DNA of 64,000 nucleotides from Gammaproteobacteria bacterium (GCA_023383705.1 JAHDYM010000001.1:1-64000), one strand, 5' to 3'; numbered from the stretch's first letter, positions 33,841 to 42,681 are shown. Numbers and translations are program-made. The notes: generated by a model from the letters alone, not told the origin.

Positions 33841-35121
33841 ATGTTTTATCAGGCACCGCGACGAGTCGCCATCATCAACAGCCGGCGGATTCCGTTCTGC
33901 CGGGCAAACACGGCATACACGCATCAGTCCAACCAGGACATGATGACCGCGGCCCTGCAGAGCCTGGTCGATGCCTGCGGACTCGGTGGCCAGCGCCTCG
34001 GCGACGTCGCGCTCGGTGCCGTCATGAAACATTCGCGGGACTGGAACCTCGCACGCGAATGCGTGCTCGGCACCACGCTCGCGCCCGAGACGCCAGCCTA
34101 TGACCTGACGCGCGCCTGTGGCACCAGCCTCGAGGCGGCGATCCAGCTCGGCAACAAGATCGCACTCGGCCAGATCGACAGCGGCATCGCGGCGGGCACC
34201 GACTCCATCAGCGATATCCCGGTCGTCTACCCGGACGAGTACCGGGGGATCCTGCTCGCCAGCGCGCGCGGCCGGTCGACGGGCGAACGCCTGCGGCCAT
34301 GGCTGGGACTCAGGCCCCGCATGTTCAAGCCGGAGACGCCCGGCGTGGTCGAGCCACGCACCCGGCTCAGCATGGGCCAGAGCACCGAACTCACGGCGAA
34401 GCAGTGGAATATCTCGCGCGGCGACCAGGACCAGCTGGCACTCGAAAGCCACCAGAAGGCCGCGCGCGCCTGGGATGAGGGCTTTTACAAGTCCCTGGTC
34501 ACCGGCTGGCAGGGTGTGAGCGAAGACAACAACGTCCGCCGCGATTCCTCGCTGGAGCGACTCGGCAAACTCAAGCCGGCATTTGATCGGGGCCCGGGCG
34601 GCACGATGACCGCCGGCAACAGCACGCCGCTTACCGATGGCGCAGCCGCCGTGTTGCTGGCCTCGGAGGAGTGGGCCAACGCACATGACCTTCCCGTCCA
34701 GGCCTGGCTCCGCTACGGTAAGGTGGCTGCCGTCGACTTCGTCAAGAAGGAAGGACTGCTGCTGGCACCGGCCTACGCGGTGTCGGCGATGCTGGCCGAC
34801 GCGGACCTCGGTCTCGGTGACTTCGACCTCTACGAGATCCACGAAGCCTTTGCCGCACAGACGCTGGCCACGCTCAAGGCCTGGGAATCACCGGAGTTCT
34901 GCCGCGACCGGCTGGGCCGCAGCCAGCCACTGGGCGCCATCGATCGTACCCGGCTGAACACCCGGGGTGGCAGCATCGCCATCGGTCATCCCTTCGCCGC
35001 AACCGGCGCGCGCATCCTCGGCACGCTGGCGCGCGAACTCGAACTGCGCGGCCGTGGCCGCGGCCTGATCTCCATCTGCACGGCCGGTGGCATGGGCGTC
35101 ACCGCGATCGTGGAGCGCTGA
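33841..35121 (+). CDS. Thiolase (acetyl-CoA C-acyltransferase)
   Basis: 426 residues, degradative-type length. The catalytic residues are visible: acylation Cys in LTRACGTSLEAA (about 95-106), His in YEIHEAFAAQ, the second His in IAIGHPFAATGAR, and the second Cys in ICTAGGMG. Cleaves 3-ketoacyl-CoA, or condenses acetyl-CoA in reverse. In a PHA producer such an enzyme can feed acetoacetyl-CoA, but the pha genes are 5 kb away and the sequence is nearer to FadI-type beta-oxidation enzymes. Followed after 1 nt by the AGCS transporter gene. Confidence 0.9.
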   Translation: MFYQAPRRVAIINSRRIPFCRANTAYTHQSNQDMMTAALQSLVDACGLGGQRLGDVALGAVMKHSRDWNLARECVLGTTLAPETPAYDLTRACGTSLEAAIQLGNKIALGQIDSGIAAGTDSISDIPVVYPDEYRGILLASARGRSTGERLRPWLGLRPRMFKPETPGVVEPRTRLSMGQSTELTAKQWNISRGDQDQLALESHQKAARAWDEGFYKSLVTGWQGVSEDNNVRRDSSLERLGKLKPAFDRGPGGTMTAGNSTPLTDGAAAVLLASEEWANAHDLPVQAWLRYGKVAAVDFVKKEGLLLAPAYAVSAMLADADLGLGDFDLYEIHEAFAAQTLATLKAWESPEFCRDRLGRSQPLGAIDRTRLNTRGGSIAIGHPFAATGARILGTLARELELRGRGRGLISICTAGGMGVTAIVER

Positions 35122-35122
35122 T

Positions 35123-36841
35123 TTGAACAGCTTTCTCGGGGCTGCCAACGCGATCCTCTGGCACAACGCCGTGCTGCTTCTCGTGCTCGGCACGGGGATC
35201 GTCTTCACGCTGTGGACGCGCTTCAGCCAGTTCCGCTCGCTGACGCACGGCCTGCACGTACTGCGCGGCCGCTACGACAACCCCGCAGACCCGGGCGCCA
35301 TCAATCATTTCCAGGCGCTGTCGGCCGCACTGTCGGCGACGGTCGGCCTCGGCAACATCGGCGGCGTGGCACTCGCGATCACCCTCGGCGGACCCGGCGC
35401 GGTGTTCTGGATGTGGGTGGTCGGCTTCTTCGGCATGGCGCTGAAGACCACCGAAGTCACCCTGGCGATGCTCTACCGGAATACCAGCGACCCCGACAAT
35501 CCGCACGGCGGCACGATGTGGGTCATCAGCAAGGCGCTCGCGGACGGCCCGGCCTGGCGGCAGAAACTCGGCAAGCTGATCGGCGGCCTGTTCTGCATCA
35601 CGCTGATGATCATGGCGGTTACCGGCGGCAACATGTTCCAGGCCTGGAACGTGGGCAATATCACCAACCTGTACTTTGGCGTGCCCGATATCGTGACCGG
35701 CATCGTGCTGGCGGTCATCGTCGGCCTGGTGATCCTTGGCGGCATACACCGGATCGGCCGGGTGGCCGGGGCGCTGGTGCCGTTCATGGTCACCACGTAT
35801 TTCGTGGCAGCGATCTATGTCCTGGCGCTGCATGCCAGCGAGATCCCCGCCATGTTCGGACTGATCCTGCGCTCGGCCTTCTCGGCGACCGAAGCCAGCG
35901 GCGCCTTCATCGGCGGCACCATGGGCTATGCCTTCCTGTACGGGATGAAGCGTGCGATTTTCTCCAACGAAGCTGGCCAGGGTACTTCGCCGATCGCCCA
36001 TTCAGCCGCAAAGACCAGCGAACCGGTGCGCGAGTCGGTGGTTGCCGGCCTCGAACCCTTCATCGACACGATCGTGGTCTGCACGCTGACGGCGCTGGTC
36101 ATCATCGTGACCGGGACCTGGAACCGTCCTGCCGAGGCGGTCCTGCCCGACGAAGTTCGCATCGTGGCCACCGCAGCGGGTGAATGGAGCCTGCCGGAGA
36201 CACAGGCGCCGGCCCGCACCGGCAGCACCTGGTCCGGTGGCGAACACGTCTACGTGATCGTGCGGGGCACGGCAAACAGGCAGAGCGGTAACAACCTGCA
36301 CCGGCTGGCCGGCACCGTGACGCTTGCGGAGCCAGGCAGCGCGGTCATCCGCTGGAGCACCCTGCAGGGCACCGAAGCGCCGGAACTCCATGACCGCGGC
36401 ATCTACGTCAGCTACGTCGGCGCCGCGCTGACTGCCGTCGCATTTGATTCGGTGTTGCCCGGCCTGGGGCGCTGGGTCGTGACCCTGACTGTCTGGCTGT
36501 TCGCGATTTCGACGATGATTTCCTACAGCTACTACGCCGAGCAGGGCATCGTGTACCTGGCCGGTGAGCGCTGGGTTGCGCCTTTCAAGTACGTCTACTG
36601 CAGCCTTGCGATCATCGCGACGCTCGGCTTCCTGAAGTCCGACGCCGAACTCGACAACCTGAGCGGGTTTGGCACCGGGCTGATGCTGTTCGTGAACATC
36701 CCGGTCATGTGGTTCATGGCTCATCGTGCGATGCGCGCCTATCACGACTACATGGCCCGGCTGGATTCCGGGCAGATCGGTCCCGGGCATGCGCCGCCGG
36801 CACTGCGCGACGTCATCAGCGGCCACGATGTAGACAGGTAG
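35123..36841 (+). CDS. AGCS family sodium:amino acid symporter with an inserted loop domain
   Basis: 572 residues versus roughly 450 for typical AGCS carriers. The TTG at 35123, with GGAG 8 nt upstream, begins NSFLGAANAILWHN, the family start. Hallmarks include GLGNIGGVALAI, NPHGGTMWVIS and SNEAGQGTSPIAHSAAKT. Around residues 332-430, between transmembrane segments, an extra stretch of about 100 residues (from TWNRPAEAV to DRGIYVSYVG) is mostly beta-like and has no counterpart in ordinary members. It probably lies outside the membrane. Sodium-coupled alanine/glycine uptake is the family role. TTG start and tight spacing suggest coupling to the thiolase gene. Confidence 0.88.
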   Translation: MNSFLGAANAILWHNAVLLLVLGTGIVFTLWTRFSQFRSLTHGLHVLRGRYDNPADPGAINHFQALSAALSATVGLGNIGGVALAITLGGPGAVFWMWVVGFFGMALKTTEVTLAMLYRNTSDPDNPHGGTMWVISKALADGPAWRQKLGKLIGGLFCITLMIMAVTGGNMFQAWNVGNITNLYFGVPDIVTGIVLAVIVGLVILGGIHRIGRVAGALVPFMVTTYFVAAIYVLALHASEIPAMFGLILRSAFSATEASGAFIGGTMGYAFLYGMKRAIFSNEAGQGTSPIAHSAAKTSEPVRESVVAGLEPFIDTIVVCTLTALVIIVTGTWNRPAEAVLPDEVRIVATAAGEWSLPETQAPARTGSTWSGGEHVYVIVRGTANRQSGNNLHRLAGTVTLAEPGSAVIRWSTLQGTEAPELHDRGIYVSYVGAALTAVAFDSVLPGLGRWVVTLTVWLFAISTMISYSYYAEQGIVYLAGERWVAPFKYVYCSLAIIATLGFLKSDAELDNLSGFGTGLMLFVNIPVMWFMAHRAMRAYHDYMARLDSGQIGPGHAPPALRDVISGHDVDR

Positions 36842-36844
36842 GCC

Positions 36845-36860
36845 CGGCTTCAGCCGCGAT
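36845..36860. repeat. Partial REP-like element at the end of the FAD oxidoreductase gene
   Basis: CGGCTTCAGCCGCGAT is the right two-thirds of the 23-bp REP-like element. The TGA stop of the FAD oxidoreductase (36850-36852, minus strand) falls inside it and its last residues read LLDRG, as in MutY. Confidence 0.6.
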
Positions 36861-37956
36861 CGAGCAGTCCGGCAACATGATCCGCCATCGCCAGCGAAGC
36901 GGTGAGCCCCGGCGAATCGATGCCATAGAGATTGACCAGCCCGGGCACACCGTGGGCTCCCTCGCCCTGGACCATGAAGTCGGCCGCAGGCTCCCCGGGT
37001 CCGGACAGTTTCGGACGGATGCCGGTATGGCCGGGCTGCAGCCGGGCTGCATCGAGACCGGGATAGTAGCGGCGGATCGCCGTGACAAAGTCCTCGCGCC
37101 TGTGCGGGTCGAAGCTGTAGTCGACCGACGCGATCCACTGCAGGTCGGGGCCAAAGCGCACCGCACCACCGAGGTCCAGCGTGACGTGGATGCCCAGGTC
37201 CGCCGGGCCGGCAAGCGGGTACACGAGGTGACGGAAAGGTGCTTTGCCAGCCAGCCGGTAATAGTGGCCGCGTGCCAGATGCAGGGACGGGATCGTTGCC
37301 GGCGGAAGTGCCTCGATGGTTCCGGCGAGTTCCTGTGCATGCAGGCCGGCGGCATTGACCAGCATTGCGCAGCGAATCACCGTCGCGCCACCGGCCTGGA
37401 TCTCGAAGCGCTGCTTTCGGCGCACCACGCGATCCACCCGCGTGTTGAGCGCGACGATACCCCGATGTGCCTCCAGGTCGCCCTGCAGGGCCAGCATATA
37501 GGCCCGGCTGTCGATGATCCCGGTCGATGGTGAATGCAGCGCCTGCACGCAATGCACGGCAGGTTCGAGATCAGCGACATCGGCAGGACCCAGCCTTGCC
37601 AGGTCGCTGACACCGTTGGCGCGGGCCTGCTCGAGGTAGCTGTCGAGCACGGGGATTTCCGCATCCCGGGTCGCGACGATCAGCTTGCCGGTGCGGGCAT
37701 GGGGAATGCCCTTCCCTGCACAGTAGCGGTAGAGCTGCTGGCGGCCAGCCACGCACAGCTGCGCCTTGAGCGTACCGGGCGGATAGTAGATCCCGGCGTG
37801 CACGACTTCCGAGTTGCGGCTGCTGGTCCCGGTACCGGTGGCGCTGGCTGCCTCCACGACGATCACTTCCAGACCGCGCAAGGCCAGCGCACGGCCGACT
37901 GCAAGGCCGATGACACCCGCGCCGACGACGACGCAGTCAACCGTATCGCTGTGCAT
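36850..37956 (-). CDS. FAD-dependent oxidoreductase, L-2-hydroxyglutarate oxidase-like
   Basis: 368 residues of the D-amino-acid-oxidase fold. The Rossmann motif CVVVGAGVIGLAVGRAL (about 8-24) binds FAD, SSRNSEVVHAGIYYPPGTLKA is the L2HGDH/LhgO-type signature, and LVNAAGLHAQELA plus GHTGIRPKLSGPGEPAADF complete the pattern. Likely oxidises L-2-hydroxyglutarate or a similar 2-hydroxy acid; the exact substrate is not fixed by sequence. No membrane segment. The stop is inside a REP-like element. Confidence 0.85.
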   Translation of the reverse strand: MHSDTVDCVVVGAGVIGLAVGRALALRGLEVIVVEAASATGTGTSSRNSEVVHAGIYYPPGTLKAQLCVAGRQQLYRYCAGKGIPHARTGKLIVATRDAEIPVLDSYLEQARANGVSDLARLGPADVADLEPAVHCVQALHSPSTGIIDSRAYMLALQGDLEAHRGIVALNTRVDRVVRRKQRFEIQAGGATVIRCAMLVNAAGLHAQELAGTIEALPPATIPSLHLARGHYYRLAGKAPFRHLVYPLAGPADLGIHVTLDLGGAVRFGPDLQWIASVDYSFDPHRREDFVTAIRRYYPGLDAARLQPGHTGIRPKLSGPGEPAADFMVQGEGAHGVPGLVNLYGIDSPGLTASLAMADHVAGLLDRG

Positions 37957-37979
37957 GCCGGCAGGAACTCCCGGATTCT

Positions 37980-38855
37980 CTACTGGCAGTTGTGTTGCCT
38001 GATGAAAAGGTCGACATCGTCGGCGACGGGCGCGAGCCAGCTCAGCGGGCGGGCCAGTGCCAGCACGATATCCGCATGCTCCCGATCCGGCACGATCACC
38101 AGCTGCGCCTGGCCGCTGGCCGCCGTGACCAGCTCGGCAAGCCTGGCGGAGTTGCGCGGCTTCACGGTGTTGTCGAGATAGCCGTGAATGAGCAGCGCCG
38201 GTCCTTCATGACCATTCACGAAATTGACCGGCTGGCTGGCCGCACGCGTGGCCGCCGGAAAGATCTCTTCCAGCGGTCCGCCAACCAGTGGCAGGAAGTC
38301 ATAGGGGCCGGAAAGACCGATGAAGCCGCAGGTCTTCTGCGGTGCGCCCGCCGCCTGCAGGTAGCTGTCGTCGTAATGCACAAGCGCGGCAATCTGTGCG
38401 CCGGCCGAATGGCCCATGACGAACACATTGCCGGCATCGCCACCGTATTGCGAAATATTGTCAAAGGTCCAGCGCAGCGCATCGGCGGCATCGTTGACGA
38501 ACTCCGGAAACGTTACCGCCGGGTACAGCCGGTAGTCGGGGATCACGACCACATAACCCCGCCGCACCAGCGTGGAGGCGACGAACCTGTACTGTTCCCT
38601 GGCGCCGCTCTGCCAGCTGCCGCCGTAAAGAAACACGATCACCGGATTGCGGGACCCGTTGCCGGCATCGGCATCGGGTGCATACACATCGAGCGACAGC
38701 TCGTGTGTGCCAAAGGGAATGTTCCGGTAGTCGTGGCCCGGGCCGATTCCGCTGACGGAATTGATGACGCCCAGTGGACTGCAACCGCTGATCAGTGCGG
38801 CCAGCAACAGCACCGCCAGGCCGGGCGTTGTCCGCAAGCCGGATCCCCGCGTCAT
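37980..38855 (-). CDS. Lipoprotein carboxylesterase (alpha/beta hydrolase)
   Basis: About 291 residues from the ATG at 38855. Lipobox ISGC near residue 25. Alpha/beta hydrolase of the BD-FAE/esterase type: oxyanion motif FLYGGSWQSGA, nucleophile elbow MGHSAGAQ, then a VKPRNSA region and a late His in DREHADIV; Ser, an Asp of the loop, and His complete the triad. Anchored in the periplasm or outer membrane. Natural ester unknown. An in-frame start at 38900 would overlap the Trp-rich gene upstream, so 38855 is preferred. Confidence 0.85.
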   Translation of the reverse strand: MTRGSGLRTTPGLAVLLLAALISGCSPLGVINSVSGIGPGHDYRNIPFGTHELSLDVYAPDADAGNGSRNPVIVFLYGGSWQSGAREQYRFVASTLVRRGYVVVIPDYRLYPAVTFPEFVNDAADALRWTFDNISQYGGDAGNVFVMGHSAGAQIAALVHYDDSYLQAAGAPQKTCGFIGLSGPYDFLPLVGGPLEEIFPAATRAASQPVNFVNGHEGPALLIHGYLDNTVKPRNSARLAELVTAASGQAQLVIVPDREHADIVLALARPLSWLAPVADDVDLFIRQHNCQ

Positions 38856-38878
38856 GGCCGGCACGCCGGCAGCTGCAC

Positions 38879-39094
38879 TCAGCGCCAGCCCATCAGCCAT
38901 CGTTCATCGTTCTTCAGTTCGCGCCAGTCCATCTCGGTTTCGCGCCGGCTGTGGACCGCCTCAAGGATGCAGCTTTGCACATGCCCCTCCATATCACTAT
39001 TCAGCGCGGTTACCAGAAAGTGCTTCTCCCGGTTGCGGGGGTGCACCGCAGTCCACTTGCTGTGCTGAAGCTTGTGCGGATTGATACGGTTCAT
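38879..39094 (-). CDS. TIGR02450-type Trp-rich small protein
   Basis: 71 residues starting MNRINPHKLQHSKW. It shows the family's pattern: NPxKLxHSKWTAV, then PRNREKHFLVT, VLEAV-like ILEAVHSRRE, and WRELKNDERWLMGW at the end. Small, cytosolic, tryptophan-rich family of unknown function found in marine and other gammaproteobacteria. The ATG at 39094 is chosen over a farther in-frame start at 39181 because conservation begins here. Confidence 0.9.
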   Translation of the reverse strand: MNRINPHKLQHSKWTAVHPRNREKHFLVTALNSDMEGHVQSCILEAVHSRRETEMDWRELKNDERWLMGWR

Positions 39095-39181
39095 GGCTTG
39101 TCGACTATTGTTGCTCACAAATGGGATTCGGCCGGCATCAGCGATAAGATGCATTACGGAATCCAGCTCAATTCCTGACAT

Positions 39182-39262
39182 ATGAAGTTGTGAATCAGGC
39201 CGAGCTTGTCCATGTGCTCGTGACTGGTATAGCCACGGGGCAGCAGCGCCAGCGTTGGTCGA
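39182..39262 (-). pseudogene. RHS-repeat core fragment, downstream piece
   Basis: Minus-strand translation in one frame gives LLPRGYTSHEHMDKLGLIHN, the canonical RHS core motif (RGYTGHExLDxLGLIHMNGR in intact proteins), without start or the following MNGR. It reads out of the toxin's end in another frame and stops being similar after Asn. It matches the part of an RHS protein that should come about 30-40 residues after the fragment at 39783-40060. Confidence 0.8.
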
Positions 39263-39586
39263 TTACTGGTCGCCGGATGCGCCCGGCAAAGCGGCTCCAT
39301 CAGGCTCATAGAGCCGGCGGCCATGGATCACGTTGACGACCACCAGGACTTCGTCGCGAACCTGGTAGATGACGCGGTAGCTGTAAACAAAGCGCTCGCG
39401 CACATCATCCCGCCCGAACTCCGGCACCACCCGGCCAAGCCGTGGATGACGCGGGAGGCTGCGGGCCAGGGTGACGATCTTGCTGACCACTGCCGCTGCG
39501 TAGTGCGGCGAGTCTCGCTCGATGTATTCAGCGATGCTCTGCAAATCGTCCGCAGCAGCAACCGACCAGATCAGGCGCCGAGCCAC
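39263..39586 (-). CDS. RelE/ParE-family toxin
   Basis: 107 residues from a GTG start. ParE/RelE fold signature: MARRLIWSVAAADDLQSIAEYI, then a SPHYAAAVV helix, HPRLGRVVPEFG, and the terminal strands ERFVYSYRVIYQVRDEVLVVVNVIHGRRLY. Such toxins block gyrase (ParE) or cleave mRNA on the ribosome (RelE); the sequence is closer to ParE. It overlaps the antitoxin gene by 16 bp. Its stop is followed directly by a decayed RHS segment. Confidence 0.9.
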   Translation of the reverse strand: MARRLIWSVAAADDLQSIAEYIERDSPHYAAAVVSKIVTLARSLPRHPRLGRVVPEFGRDDVRERFVYSYRVIYQVRDEVLVVVNVIHGRRLYEPDGAALPGASGDQ

Positions 39587-39759
39587 TTGGCGAGCCGCTG
39601 CTCGACCTCAGTCTGGGTCAGGGTACGCCCGGCCTCGACATCGGCAAGACCATGCTTGATCTTGTCCAGCACGTAGAGTCCGTATTGCACGTCCTCCAGT
39701 GTGCTGTCCTTGGGCAGGTGCTTCAGGACCGTGGCCACCTCGTCACTGACTGCACTCAT
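39571..39759 (-). CDS. Antitoxin of the ParE-type pair
   Basis: 62 residues upstream of and overlapping the toxin gene. The protein has the helix-rich pattern of small RelE/ParE-partner antitoxins (LYVLDKIKHGLADVEAGRTLTQTEVEQRLAKWLG), with DVEAGR as the landmark. It should bind and neutralise the toxin. No clear DNA-binding ribbon is visible in the N-terminal part. Confidence 0.85.
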   Translation of the reverse strand: MSAVSDEVATVLKHLPKDSTLEDVQYGLYVLDKIKHGLADVEAGRTLTQTEVEQRLAKWLGA

Positions 39760-39782
39760 GTCGTTCTCCGGTCATCGATCCT

Positions 39783-40060
39783 GGCTATCTTAGTCCGCCC
39801 GGCCACCCCGCGGCCAGCGTCGCCGACAGCAGGTTGCTGCCCGGACTCAGGCTCAGCCAGGCGTTCGTCGTGGCATTGTGGCGCTTGCCCCAAGGGTCAT
39901 AACTCAGCCGCTCTGTGAGTGTCCTGGCACCAGTACCCGTGCTGTACTCGGTGTGGATCGCGATTATCTGGCCACCTGCAGCGGTCCAGGTGATGGTCCT
40001 GCCGCCGCCCATGACTATGCCGCCATTATTGTCATAATGGTGGTCAGCTCTGCTCGCTAC
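39783..40060 (-). pseudogene. RHS-repeat core fragment, upstream piece
   Basis: Minus-strand frame reads HYDNNGGIVMGGGRTITW, then AAGGQIIAIHTEYSTG and TERLSYDPWGKRHN, all RHS-repeat landmarks (YDxNGxxxxGxGRTITW and RLSYDPWGKRR). The first is normally far upstream of the second, so the fragment also has an internal deletion. It runs into a stop near 39783 after non-RHS residues. With the piece at 39182-39262 it forms one broken RHS gene around the toxin-antitoxin pair. Confidence 0.75.
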
Positions 40061-40115
40061 AGCAGCGCTTGGTGCGTCGCCAGCTTGGGCCAGCGAAAAA
40101 TAAATCCGATACCTT

Positions 40116-41933
40116 TTAGGCCGACCGTACCTTCACGAAAGAACCCGGTGCAGCCTCGATCACGGCCAGCTTGCCATCGCCCGGCTTGCGCGCCGGCACC
40201 ATCTCGCCGGAGTGCGCCGCCAGCCAGTCCTGCCAGTCCGGCCACCACGAACCCGGGTGCTCCGCAGCACCCCTGAGCCAGGCATCGATCTCCCAGGGTT
40301 CGTCATCGTTGCGCCAGTACTGGTACTTCTTCGCATCCGGCGGATTGATGACGCCGGCGATATGCCCCGAACCGGCCAGCAGGAAACGCACCGGCCCGGA
40401 GAAGTTGTGCCGGGCCTTGAACACCGAGCGGAAGGGCGCGATGTGGTCTTCGCGGCAGGCCTCCAGGTAGACGGGCACCGTCACTTTCGTCAGGTCTATG
40501 GGCACGCCGGCCAGCTCGACAACGCCCGGCTTGACCAGATTGTTGTGGAGGTACATCTGCCGCAGGTAGAACAGGTGCATCTTGCGCGGCATGCGCGTGG
40601 CATCGGCATTCCAGTGCAGCAGGTCGAAGGGCTGGGCTTCCTTGCCGAGCAGGTAGTTGTTGACGAAGAAGGACCAGATCAGGTCGTTGGCACGCAACAT
40701 GTTGAAGGTGGTGAACATGGCCTGGCCTTCTAGATAACCCTTGTCGCCCATCATCTGGTCGAGGTTGTCGAGCTGCTTCTCGTCGATGAATACCGAGAGA
40801 TCGCCGGGTTCGGAGAAGTCGACCTGGGCGGTGAGCATGGTCGCCGCCTTGATGCGCTGGTCGCCGATGCCGGCCAGATAGCCGAGCGCAACCGCGAGCA
40901 TGGTGCCGCCGATGCAGTAGCCGACCGCGCTGACCTCATGCTCGCCGGTGGCGGCCTCGACCGCGTCGAGCGCCGCGATGACGCCCTCGACCAGATAGTC
41001 GTCAAAGGTCTTCTGCGCGAGGGTCTCGTCGGGATTGACCCAGGACACGGCGAAAACCGTGTAACCCTGGCCCAGCGCCCAGCGGATGAATGACTTTTTC
41101 TCGTTGAGATCGAGGATGTAGTACTTGTTGATCCAGGCCGGGATCATCAGGATCGGCGTGCGGTGCACCTGCTCCGTGACCGGCTCGAACTGGATCAGCT
41201 GGAGCAGGTCGTTCTGGAAGACCACCTTGCCGGGCGTCGTGGCCAGGTTCACACCGAGCTCGAAGGCGTCCGGATCGCTCATGGTGATGCGCAGCTCGCC
41301 CTTGCCACGTTCCATGTCGCGCTTGAAGTTCTCTATGCCCTGGGCGAGGTTCCTGCCCTGGCTCTCCCAGGTCGCGCGCAGCACCTCGGGATTGGTCCAC
41401 ACGAAGTTGCTCGGCGCAAAGGCATCGGCAAACTGCCGCGTGTAGAAGTTCACCTTCTTCGCGGTCTGCGCATCCAGGCCTTCGAGGCCCGACATCGTGT
41501 CCACAAGCCAGCGCGAGGTGATCAGGTAGGACTGCTTGATGTAGTCGAACAGCGCGTTCTCCTGCCAGTCCGGATGCCGGAAACGGCGATCGCCCGGCTC
41601 CGGTTCCGCAACCGGCGGCAAGGCCGGCGCTGCCGGCTGGCCGCTGCCCTGCGCACGGGCGGCCATCGAGGCGGCCATCTGCTGCCAGAGCTGCATGTGC
41701 TGTTGCCAGAGTTGCAGGTTGGCCTGCAGCAGCCGCGCCGGGCTCATCGACAGCTGGCTGGCTGCCTCGTGCATGGCCGGGGCGACGTTGAGCGGATCGA
41801 GGCCGCGACCGGCACCGGTGGTGGGTGCCTTCATGGCCTCGGCAAACATGGCCTGTGCCGCCTGGGTGTATGCGGCAAGCTGGCGGGAAAATTCGGCGGG
41901 ATCGTAGGCGGGGAATCCGGGTTCTGTGGCCAT
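40116..41933 (-). CDS. phaC: Class I poly(3-hydroxyalkanoate) synthase PhaC
   Basis: About 605 residues. Polymerises 3-hydroxyacyl-CoA into storage polyester on granules. Catalytic Cys in the lipase-like box AVGYCIGGTML (about residue 340), Asp in CREDHIAPF (about 494) and His in GSGHIAGVINPP (about 523). The PhaC N-terminal domain (FDYIKQSYLITSRWLVD, FAPSNFVWTNPEVL) is present, and no phaE gene is adjacent, so class I. The ATG at 41933 is preferred over the TTG at 41963. Preceded by phaR and, farther up, by a phasin gene. Confidence 0.95.
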   Translation of the reverse strand: MATEPGFPAYDPAEFSRQLAAYTQAAQAMFAEAMKAPTTGAGRGLDPLNVAPAMHEAASQLSMSPARLLQANLQLWQQHMQLWQQMAASMAARAQGSGQPAAPALPPVAEPEPGDRRFRHPDWQENALFDYIKQSYLITSRWLVDTMSGLEGLDAQTAKKVNFYTRQFADAFAPSNFVWTNPEVLRATWESQGRNLAQGIENFKRDMERGKGELRITMSDPDAFELGVNLATTPGKVVFQNDLLQLIQFEPVTEQVHRTPILMIPAWINKYYILDLNEKKSFIRWALGQGYTVFAVSWVNPDETLAQKTFDDYLVEGVIAALDAVEAATGEHEVSAVGYCIGGTMLAVALGYLAGIGDQRIKAATMLTAQVDFSEPGDLSVFIDEKQLDNLDQMMGDKGYLEGQAMFTTFNMLRANDLIWSFFVNNYLLGKEAQPFDLLHWNADATRMPRKMHLFYLRQMYLHNNLVKPGVVELAGVPIDLTKVTVPVYLEACREDHIAPFRSVFKARHNFSGPVRFLLAGSGHIAGVINPPDAKKYQYWRNDDEPWEIDAWLRGAAEHPGSWWPDWQDWLAAHSGEMVPARKPGDGKLAVIEAAPGSFVKVRSA

Positions 41934-41979
41934 GCTGAGGGCGGATTGCCGCCCGGCATTCAACCCGGCGGCAGCGCGT

Positions 41980-42498
41980 CTACTCCTTGTGATCGGTGGG
42001 CTTGTCCTTGCTCCTGTCCGGCGCGGGACGCGGCATCATCATGTCGAGAAAGGTCTTCTGCATCTGTGTCCAGGCCTCGATGTTTTTCGCAGCCATGTCC
42101 TGCATGGATCCCAGCGGCGTCATGGTCGGCGGAACCATGCCGAGCGGCAGGGCGCCCATCGACTTCTGGATCTGCTCATGCAGGCCCTTTTGCTGCTTCA
42201 TGAACACGTCGAGGCTGCGTTCGAGATAACCGCCCATCAGCTCCTGCAGGGGATTCCCATAGAAGCGGATGATGTGCCGGAGCATCTCCGCCGAGAGTAT
42301 CGGCCGGCCACCCTGCTCCTGCTCGGCGATCACCTGCAGCAGGATGCTGCGTGTGATGTCCTCGCCGGTGGTGTCATCGATCACCACCACATCTTCGCCG
42401 CTGGCAACCAGCTGCCTGATGCCATCCAGCGTGACGTGCCGGCTGGCCTCGGTGTCGTAGAGGCGGCGATTGGCGTACTTCTTTACTGTCCTTGGCAT
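41980..42498 (-). CDS. phaR: Polyhydroxyalkanoate synthesis repressor PhaR
   Basis: 172 residues. The N-terminal PHB/PHA accumulation regulator DNA-binding domain is complete: RTVKKYANRRLYDTEASRHVTLDGIRQLV, then VVIDDTTGEDITRSILLQVI. The C-terminal half is helical (MLRHIIRFYGNPLQELMGGYLERSLDVF) and joins the protein to the polymer. PhaR represses phasin genes until granules form. It lies between phasin and phaC, so it probably controls the phasin promoter 520 bp upstream. Confidence 0.95.
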   Translation of the reverse strand: MPRTVKKYANRRLYDTEASRHVTLDGIRQLVASGEDVVVIDDTTGEDITRSILLQVIAEQEQGGRPILSAEMLRHIIRFYGNPLQELMGGYLERSLDVFMKQQKGLHEQIQKSMGALPLGMVPPTMTPLGSMQDMAAKNIEAWTQMQKTFLDMMMPRPAPDRSKDKPTDHKE

Positions 42499-42620
42499 GA
42501 GCCCGGTCACCTGATCAGCAGTTCTGCCTGTCTCTCCTGCCCCCGATTCTAACCCGGGAATCCGGGGCCGGGATGTGCAGTGCGACACGGCAGTGGCGGC
42601 AACGGGATCGGGATCGCCAG

Positions 42621-42659
42621 AAAAGAAAAGGGTGCTTGCCACCTCGGCGGCAAGCACCC
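42621..42659 (-). terminator. Intrinsic terminator of the phasin gene
   Basis: Minus-strand hairpin with an 11-bp stem (GGGTGCTTGCC with its complement, 42630-42640 and 42649-42659) and an 8-nt loop, followed by TTTTCTTTT. It stands 22 nt past the phasin stop, so the phasin mRNA is mostly separate from phaR-phaC. Confidence 0.9.
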
Positions 42660-42681
42660 CTTCAGAAGGGCAGTAGCGGCT

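Noticed and set aside
32764-34842. Minus-strand open frame of 692 codons
   Set aside because: Antisense to the DUF2141, DUF924 and thiolase genes; composition rich in His/Gln/Arg as typical of shadows.
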